Below, piece by piece: positions 23,001-32,000 of a DNA stretch of 37,592 nt (its first letter is position 1; every line of letters starts with the position of its first letter). The notes beneath the pieces are model-generated. The model ran no database searches and was not told where the DNA came from. It was given only the letters and a program-made list of their open reading frames with translations. This DNA is from Phoronis australis (Eukaryota > Phoronida > Phoronidae), in assembly GCA_002633005.1 (NCBI GenBank), contig NMRA01000873.1, positions 74,600 through 112,191 on the forward strand, written 5' to 3'. Position numbers and translations under genes: made by a program.

Positions 23001-26000
23001 AAACATTCCTGTTTAATATATAGTATATATACGTACTATGAATTTCATTGAAAAAGTATAAGGCGTTATTTTGTTTTTATGTTTTCATTACATCCATGTA
23101 GTCCTTGGGCCTGTTCCAAGAAACTGACTTAAGTTCATTTTTTACTTAAGTCTAGGATTTGTCGCAACTTCCAAACTTTGAAACTTCCACATCCGGTAAT
23201 TTAATCAAAATTAAGACAAAATTTAAGCCAAAATCTCAAGTCGAACATAAGATCTCTTCTTGAAACGGACCTTAGACAAATTTAAGGTTTACTTTGAAAT
23301 TGACTGAAATTTAAGATTCCTCTTAGCTAAGTTAGTTTTCTTGGAACGGGACCTGGTCATCTTGCCTGTAAATGCATGAAGTATCTTCATGTGCCATTAG
23401 GTGGCGGCAGTTGTCTTTAGTGCCATGTGACCAGCTGCCACGTACGATTACACATTATCTAAGTGCATATTACCTTCATTTCTGTCTTGCATCTGTAGCT
23501 GTAACTCCTAAGCCCCTCGCAGAATGTTCCTGAAATTTGTGCAGTTTCGACTATTACTACTACGCCACCTAGTGTCAGTCTTAGTTGTGAAGTTTGCTTC
23601 AACATCTGTGTGATGTTTGGTTAATGCAGCTATTCATGAAATTTGGCAAATAAGATATTTTTCCAGGGGAGAATATAGCACTTGCCCAATTTGGACTCTT
23701 CCTACCTGTGCTGTGGTCCTTTATTAACTTTTTTATTTATTAGTTTAGCATCATTTTTACTATCTGCCTCCGTCTCCATTTTCCAAACCCCTTGAACAAT
23801 GACCATTGAAAATAAGTTCCCAATAGAGGGGAGCATGATTGGCATGGTGACTGCTGAAGCGCCTCCTAGTGTTAATTTGATTTTCTTTTTGGTAATCTCA
23901 GTATGTACCAAGATAGTCAATTTCCAAGTGACTACCACTGTACCCTGTACACTTCAGTGTTAGCTCACTAGTGTTGCTCACTCTAGTGCATGAAAATGTA
24001 CTTTGAAAAAGCAAGCTCCCCTCTGTGTGTTTAGGGATGCGCACAGAAGGCGCATATTAATGCTCTGTTCTTGTTGAAAGAAGTTCCTCATAGTTGAAGT
24101 TTCTTGCCGTAGTAATTTTGTTATAACATATCATCTTTGGAAAGACACTGACAGCTGTGATGCCTGTTACTCAAAACAAAAACAATTGCAGGCGGTCTGA
24201 TACACGTTGTACCAGACGTGCACTGGCCTCGCATGTGGGCCCATTGCACTGATCACCTGGAACTATTTTTATGTTTTATTAATATATGGTTAAAACCGAG
24301 CTGAGGAGCTAAAAACCTGGCTCAAGGGTTTAGCAGTGTGACCTGGTGGGACTCGAACCCATGACCTCGAATAAAGAAAGCGGGCTCTTATCAACCAGGC
24401 CACACTGCCTCCTCTGCCTGTTACTCAGCAGGCTGCCTTGTATTTCAGGGTCTGGACTGTGAGGAGATAATCAACAAAGTCGCCACCAAAATCAAAAAGC
24501 ACCGAGACTTCTTCCAAGTCCTGGCTATAACCACGGCGAAAGTTCCCATCGTCAAGTTCCAGTATCGTCATTCGCGAACACGTGACCGGCTGGAAGGAGA
24601 CATCAGTCTGTACAATACATTGGTACGATAAAGTCGCTCATAGTCAGTTGTCTGTTGAAAGAGTAATCTTGCCAAAAACTGTCTGTGTGTTTAGCCATGT
24701 ATTTACAAAACTACAAGTTAGATATTTGTTAAAGTGTTTAAATTTTAGTTGAACGTAACTTAGGATTCTCTATCATTGATAGGGCCACTTCATCCTGTAT
24801 TTTTGTTAAAATTTAACCAAAAAGAAACATTCATAACAGAAAATGATACGTTTCGAAGTTAGCCACTTTTCGATATTTTTCCTAGGGTTATCATAAAGGA
24901 ATACTAATGATGAACAGATATATTTCCTACATTTTCAAGTTTAATGTAAAATATTACAGTTGAGGCCATATACACCTGTAAGTTCATGGTAAAGTAACTC
25001 TCTTCAAAGTGTAATAAATTACAGGTAATATCTCACACAAGGAAAAGTTCACTTTGCTGGTTTATTGTAAAGTACTAAATCTGAATATGATTCCCATTTA
25101 ATGGATGGAGTGGTAGCAAAGGCTTTTTCAAAATTACACCATATTCACAGGAAGAAATATTGTCAGCATTTTGTGAACTGCTATTTGTTATTACCAGTCT
25201 TTGTGTGCACTCTTTGTCTTCTTGAACTTACATTTACGAGTGTCTTTGTTGCACAATCTTTCATTTGACTGTTGTGATTTGTTCTAGGCTCAAGAGAATA
25301 CCAGGATGTTGAGGACGTACGCCAATATCGACAATAGAGTGAAGGTTTTGGGTTACGTCATCAAAGTTTTTGCCAAGGTAGGAACATAACCCGTGCAATT
25401 CTTGTTGCAGTAACATTGGAGTTGTTCTTATGTACCATCACTCAACCTGGTGTAGTGTTTGGGCATAATTTTTGTTATGTTTTTTCAAATGCTTTTGAGA
25501 AATCTAGAAAACTTCATTACATGACTAGGATTAATGTTTATTTTATTGTGTAGAATTAGAGTGCTAATACACAATTCAGCTAATAAATTTTATGTTTGAA
25601 TTGTTTAATTGTTTAAGTATAATGTCATTAACTTTTTTAAACATTTTTAGTAAAATATACTCAGTGTAGAAGTTACAAAGACAAGACTGTGGTCTTGCTC
25701 AATACATGCAGTATCTATAGTGTGTATGTTTCAGGCGTGTGACATCGGTGATGCATCACGTGGCAGCCTGTCTTCCTACGCCTATACTCTCATGACTCTG
25801 TATTACCTGCAGCAATGCAAGCCTCCTGTCATACCTGTTCTGCAAGAGGTCAGTGGACTCTTCTGATGATTAACCTGAAGGCAATGTAGTGGCCGTCTAC
25901 TGCCAGTAATGGAAAGCTTTTATTATGGGGATATTAGCGATGAGAAATTTTAAAGTAATTTTTTCGGAAATCAGCCACAGCACTTAATCGAAGCTGTTAC

Positions 26001-29000
26001 CTCTGGTGCTGAAGCGTCATGCTCTGTTGTCTGGCTGAATCCTCTCGTTAAATGGCAGTGTATTATAAACGCACTCAAATAGTAAAGATATTGGCAAATG
26101 TCTGGCAGACAATGCCGAAAGTTGGTGATTTCTACTAACATTAGAAGAAAAATAGAACGAATTTTGTCCGAAGTCTATACCATCCAATAGTAATCCTAAA
26201 AATGCATTTTTCAGACAAAAGACCAATAACATCCCTTAAAACTGATCTAAATTTGTATGCTTGAAATGAAATTGCAGAAAATTTTCTCCTAGTTTGCACA
26301 CAATGTTGAGGACAAGTGAAATTTTATTTTGTCAATTCAAACTTTTCAACAGAATCAAAAACTTTTGTCTATTGATTGTTTAGTCTGTTTTTGTGTAGAT
26401 GACATTTGGTAAGTTTTACAGTATTCGTGGTTGTCCAAAAAGAGTAAGGAATTATGTTTTCTGTGTGCCTATCTTTGTTCATGGATGTGTTATTTTGTTT
26501 TAGCTGTATGACCCTAAAAAGGGAAAGCCTAAAGTGTTGGTCGAAGGCTGTAACGTGTGGTTCTATGATGATCTCAGTAACTTGGTAAGTAACGAGAATT
26601 TTTTGTTTTTATGCTCCGCACTTATTTTTACCAAATGAGAAATGACACGGATATCATGCAGTTAAGTGGCAAGAAGTTTTCATTTTTAGGCTGTGCACTT
26701 ATTTTTACCAAATGGTAAATGATAAGGATATTTGACCTCATTAGAATGTAAAAAATGTGACTTGTTTGCAGGTAGGAAAGATTTTCTCAGTCCATTTGCG
26801 AAAAGTCCGTGTGAACAGGAAAAATCTTTAGTTGATATAAGTAAAATCTTTGTTTTCCCTATTAGCAGTGGAACTTCCCCTGCAAACAGGAAATATCTTC
26901 TGTTATCCCTGTAGAAAGTGAAATTTCTCGTTTTCCTCTTTGAGCATAGACTTTACAGTGAAGACGAATAAAGCTTGAACAGGAACAAGTTTAGATTGGC
27001 AATATTGCTGGTCTTGGTGCTCTTGTTACTATGACGAAGTAGCTTCATAAAGTTTTTCATCATAGCTAAGCTACTCAAAAGCAGGTGTACCTATTGGTTT
27101 AGCCCCAATTTTAAGAATTTGAACGATGAACATAATTCATACTGTGCTCATTCAGAATTGAAGATTTTCGAAAGAGGAAATAAGGGTCAGAAAAACCTTA
27201 ATGAGCACTCTTTCTGAATCGTTTTTGTCTGGTCAGTTCCCAAGGACTATCGCCTACATGGCTTGAATCAGCCATTGTGTGGCTTTTGTTTTTTGATTAG
27301 GGTTTTGTACTTAAACCATCTTCAGGAATTTCATTCATGAATTGCATTCATTTATGGGAAACTAACAGCAAAAAACAACTAGTTTCCCACCTGTTTCTTC
27401 CTTCAGTCCAAAGTGTGGAGTGGCATGGGAAAGAACAAACAGTCCGTGGCCCAGTTGTGGGTTGGTCTGCTTAGGTTCTACACAGAACAGTTCAACATTA
27501 CAAAGGACGTCGTCTGCATCCGCCAACACAAGCCACTGACGAGGTTTGAGAAGATGTGGAATGGCAAATGTTTTGCAATTGAAGGTAAGCAATGTTTTAT
27601 CGTAAGTTACCCAATTTTATTGTGTTGATGTAAAACTGTGACTTTGTGCCAATGTGTAAAAGTTTGGTTGTAAACTGAGCAATGAAATATACTGTGGGGC
27701 CAGTGAAAGTAGTGTAACCCAATTGTTTTAAAAAGTGATTTTGTCTTACGCGTAATTTTCTGTTTTTCTTTCAGATCCATTTGAATTGAATCACAACTTG
27801 GGTGCTGGGTTATCACATAAAAGTACGTGTTACTTTTCACTTGATTTGATGTAAATGCGATGAAAAAGGTTTTCATTGCTTTCCGATGATATAACATTAA
27901 ATAGCTAAATCACTTACTAAAAAGCATAAAAGTCTGGTGAGTCAGATGTTTCCGCCCTCTCTAAGGGCCTTGTTCACGGTCTGCATCAGGCTGACCTGGT
28001 TTTAGAATGAGTTTGTACAACACTGGGAGCTGTAATCCTTGATCTCTGTTCAGATTGGGGTGTCTGGTTATAATGTAGACAGCCTCCTTGAGTACCAGTA
28101 ATTCAGTGTTCTCTGGCAAGGATTCTGCTGTTGCACTTGTCCAGTGTTGAAGGTGTGTTCCCTTACGCCTGTGGGTCTGTCCAGTTTGCAGTATTCCCTC
28201 ATCCTTCCTCTTAGGGTGCATTTGTTTTCCCCTATGCATTGAAAAATGTCTTAACCCCATGTGATTTGAAGGTGTTTGACATTTGTTCAGAATGATTCTT
28301 GACTTTGGGAATGGATATGGACATTTTTCAAACCTATCAACAGCATCCAGGAATAGTTGGTGCACCCAAAGGACCCTACCCCACTGACAAGAAGTCTTGC
28401 ATTGTGTACCAGTTGTCATGTAAGTAGGACCCCACCCATCAGTACATGGGGGAAACTAAACGCACTCTGGGGAGAAGGATGAAGGAACACTCCAAACTTG
28501 TGTAGGAGAACACACCCTTAACACTGAACACACCATCGACAAGTGTGACACCAGAATCCTGTAATTAATTTCAAAAACAATTTTTAACTTGTAGGGTGTG
28601 CATGCTTGTGTGTGTGTGTGGGTGTGTGTGCCTGTGTGTGTGTGCGTGTGTGTGTGTGTGTGCGTGCGTGCGTGTGGGTAAGCACTACACCAAGGGAATT
28701 GTGATGCCGTGGCAGAATGGTGCACTTTCTAAGTCGTTTCTAATTTTACAATTTTTTGCAGTGCAATGGTTCATCATGAAAGCTTTCATTAATGTAAGGA
28801 ATCTACATGGTGTGCCAGTTTCGGAAAATGACATCTTCTCTGATTATGAAGATATACTAGTGAGTAAATGTTTTCATGTTTTGCACTCATATTCATCACT
28901 TGTTTTACCTGGTGTTTTTTCATGTCGATAAAAATTCAAATTTGATCAAAAATGATAATAAGATTTAACTATCTGTTCAAGTTAGATCCCTAGAAATATA

Positions 29001-32000
29001 GCCAAATTAGGCCGACTTGAGAACATCATATCTCATAAATGGATGATCAGATTCATATGAATCTTTCAGGTGCTTTGTGCACTGTTGTAAATACGTTGTC
29101 ATGAATTGTTTTAAACATGTTCCACTTTTGCATGAGGGGTTATAAAAAATAGGAATTTTGTGAATTTAATAAACAAATTAAATGAAATGATATTTTGGAA
29201 AAGTGTGTTTTTAATTACTCACCTTGAATATTTAAATCAAGTAAAATTTTATCATGTTATTGAAATCGTTTTGCTATCAATGAACAGTGATGATTTTTTT
29301 CTAAAAACACATTGTCTCCTGATCCAAGCATTAACAGATTGCTAAAAAGTCGAAAATAAGTTCTATGGGCTTTTAATTTCAGAAAATAAATATTTTTAGT
29401 GAGGAGTAAAAATCTATAGTCTTTCACATATTTTGCCAAATGCATAGACTTGTCGATGAGGTCCTACACAACCTTTATAAAGCCTGATTCATGTGTATCG
29501 GGAGTCCACTTTCTGTTGTGGAATATACCTCATATACGAGTCTTAATAAGGTAATAGATGTTAGAGAGTATTTTGTCAATGAACAAGCCATGAAGAAATA
29601 CAATGTTTATGCAAACGGGGGGAAAATGCTAACGTCATTTTTTTGCAAATAGAGCCTTCTATTTTGGAGTCGGTATTCATGTTGGCTTTGAAGCTTTGGT
29701 AGTTTATTGAGAGGTGCGTAGCCCACAAGCGTGCAGTCTTTACACTGAGTACCTGATTAATGTTATTGGTATCTACAGGACTTCTTTTTCGATGGTGAAC
29801 TTCTAAATGACGGCGAGTATGCACCCAATGACCGGGGCTGCAGAGTCTGTGGGAAGATTGGGCACATTGCCAAAGATTGTGCTGTCGTCAAGATGAGAAA
29901 GGAGAGGTGAGTCTCGGGGGGGGGCACTCAATTAAAGAGTTTTGCTCTCAATTTCTCATCTTAATAAATATACTTCTGTTTTTTAGTTTTTGTTGTTTAT
30001 TTTTTTGAATTTTTATGGTCACACTTTAATAATAATTATGTTATTCACAATTTGTTTGATTTCTTATTATTTTTGTTTACATTCAACAAATCTGACTTAG
30101 ATGAGATAATTCAGGCATCCAGTTATAGACAGTCAGCACTTTGTAGTTGGGCGTACTCAGGCTGTGCTTTTGTAAATTGTATTTAATTCACTGTACACGG
30201 CACAAGTAATCAGTAACGACAGTTATGAACCACCATAATGGGCCATTCTAGCTACATTGATGTTGAATTCAGCTTGCACTCAATCATCGTACCGAGATGT
30301 TCCATAGATAAGCCCATGAACTTGTGTTCAAAAAAAGAAAAATGTCGGGCGTTTCGGTTAGCAACAACAAATAGACAACCGGGCATCTATTCGGAAAAGG
30401 AGGGCGTGTAAACTGAAAGTCATAGTTTTGGCTTTGGCATTTCTTACTTAAAACTATGTTTTTAAATTTTATGTTAAAAAATGCACAGTTCGCTAACACT
30501 TTATTCGTTTTTAGAAATGATAAATGCTCCACAAAACTGAATTTGCAACTAAAAGTTGACGGTGAGTGGGCTTTTATGAAGAAATTCTCAGAATAAACGC
30601 CCCACTTTCTAGACAATTGACACCAAAGTTGTAATATCAAATAAACACCCGTGGGCATTTCATCGAGTGAGCTTGTTCTACGGAAAATCCCGGTAATGGT
30701 GAATTCCAGATAATTTTGCCTGATTATTTTTGCCATGAACTGTACTTTATAAATTTTAAAGTAACCCCACTTACTAAAACATGTTCATACTTGATAGTAA
30801 TATTCACACATAACATAGTTAATCATTGATAGTTCCTTGTTGCCATTCATGTGAAAAGTGCATACATGTGTAAAGGTGGTGCAACATGGCTCTATTAACA
30901 CTGTCTCATATTCCATGCTTCTAGGGAGCAAAAAGCCAAAGAAAGGAAGCAGAAACAGAAGGCTCAACAAGAACACCAACAGAGGTCACTAGGTGAGTTA
31001 AGAGTCTTTGGTAGGTTTACCGGATATGTATGCCTTTATTAGCAGTTGTTGTTGTTATTAGTATTATGATTACTTTTATTATTATTATTTTATTGTTAAG
31101 ATTTATTTATTCTGGGTGGTAGCCTTGTTTTTAGGAGGGCTCCAGGAGAAATTTAATTGATACAGCAACAATGTGTTCATGACAACAACAAATAGTTATT
31201 ATTAAATCATAAAATGAAATTATAAGATCAGTAAAGTCACACAATTTACTATCACTTCGTGCCAGGCAAGGGGTCAAATCAAGATAACCGAGTCCGCCAT
31301 GCACAGACGCCCCCAAGGCAGACGTATCAGCGGTCAGAATCTGCACCCATCCCTGTGAACCCAGCACACACGCATTTCCGCTCACCACCCAAACCAAGCA
31401 TGGTGACGGTGCCCACCTATGACAACAAAGGTCAGCCGATTCTAGGATCACCATCGCCTCAAGTGCTGTTAGGTTCACCTCCATTGCAGTTTCAGGTGAG
31501 TAGTGAGTCTGGTTGACTCGGGAATACTAATGCAATTGCAACGCGATTCAGGAAAATTTTATACTTGCTAATTGAAACACTATGTTGTTTTTACCATTAT
31601 TAAAAGTTCTTTCAAAAATGATAATAGGCGTTTTTTCCATGCCCATCTTGCAGAGTCTTATTTAGTTCTTCTACTTATGTCAATAAATGACATTATTCCC
31701 AATCCTCATCTTGTTTTACTCGGCAACAGAGCTTGTGGCGTATTCCGGGCAAAATAGATTACGTTACATAATATTTAGCTTAATTTTTTTTCAACTTTAA
31801 CATTGTTAGGTGGTAACCGTTGTTGTTTTATTGATGTTATGACATGAATTGAGTGCTTTTTAATTTTAATGTTGACTAATATTTTGTTTTTCCATCTTTA
31901 ACATTTTGTTTGTATGCGTATTACATGTTTTTATCTCGTAATATCAATTGAGTGCCTCTGAAGTATACCCATTACTTGCCCCATTTTCAGGTTCGTTTAA

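Larger units (their letters stand above)
22165..24622 (+). other. TUT4/TUT7: TUT exons 12-14: catalytic nucleotidyltransferase domain
   Basis: Exons 22165-22251, 22727-22824 and 24449-24622. Exon 13 encodes LTLFGSSRNGFGFRNSDLD then ICMT: G912-S913 with the metal ligands D924 and D926. Exon 14 encodes AKVPIVKF and LEGDISLYNT, where D988 is the third carboxylate. All three metal ligands of the DNA polymerase beta-like superfamily are therefore present, unlike in the first module. This half should carry the uridylyltransferase activity. Confidence 0.95.
25288..28859 (+). other. TUT4/TUT7: TUT exons 15-20: second PAP-associated region with the UTP-selecting His
   Basis: Exons 25288-25377, 25735-25848, 26504-26584, 27407-27584, 27775-27822 and 28762-28859. 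They encode MLRTYANIDNRVKVLGY, ACDIGDASRGSLSSYAY, KPPVIPVL, the SKVW to AIE segment, DPFELNHNLGAG and FIMKAFINVRNLHG, each matching TUT4/7. H1156 in NHNLGAG corresponds to the His that gives Cid1-type enzymes their preference for UTP over ATP, so uridylation is the expected activity. Confidence 0.95.

Noticed and set aside
27961-28419. 152-codon minus-strand frame as a host gene
   Set aside because: Its end matches Penelope-like C-terminal motifs and an inverted copy lies next to it, so it is retroelement debris.
28596-28931. 111-codon plus-strand frame starting in the TG repeat
   Set aside because: Its first part is the microsatellite, and the useful part is TUT exon 20, which is joined by splicing at 28762.
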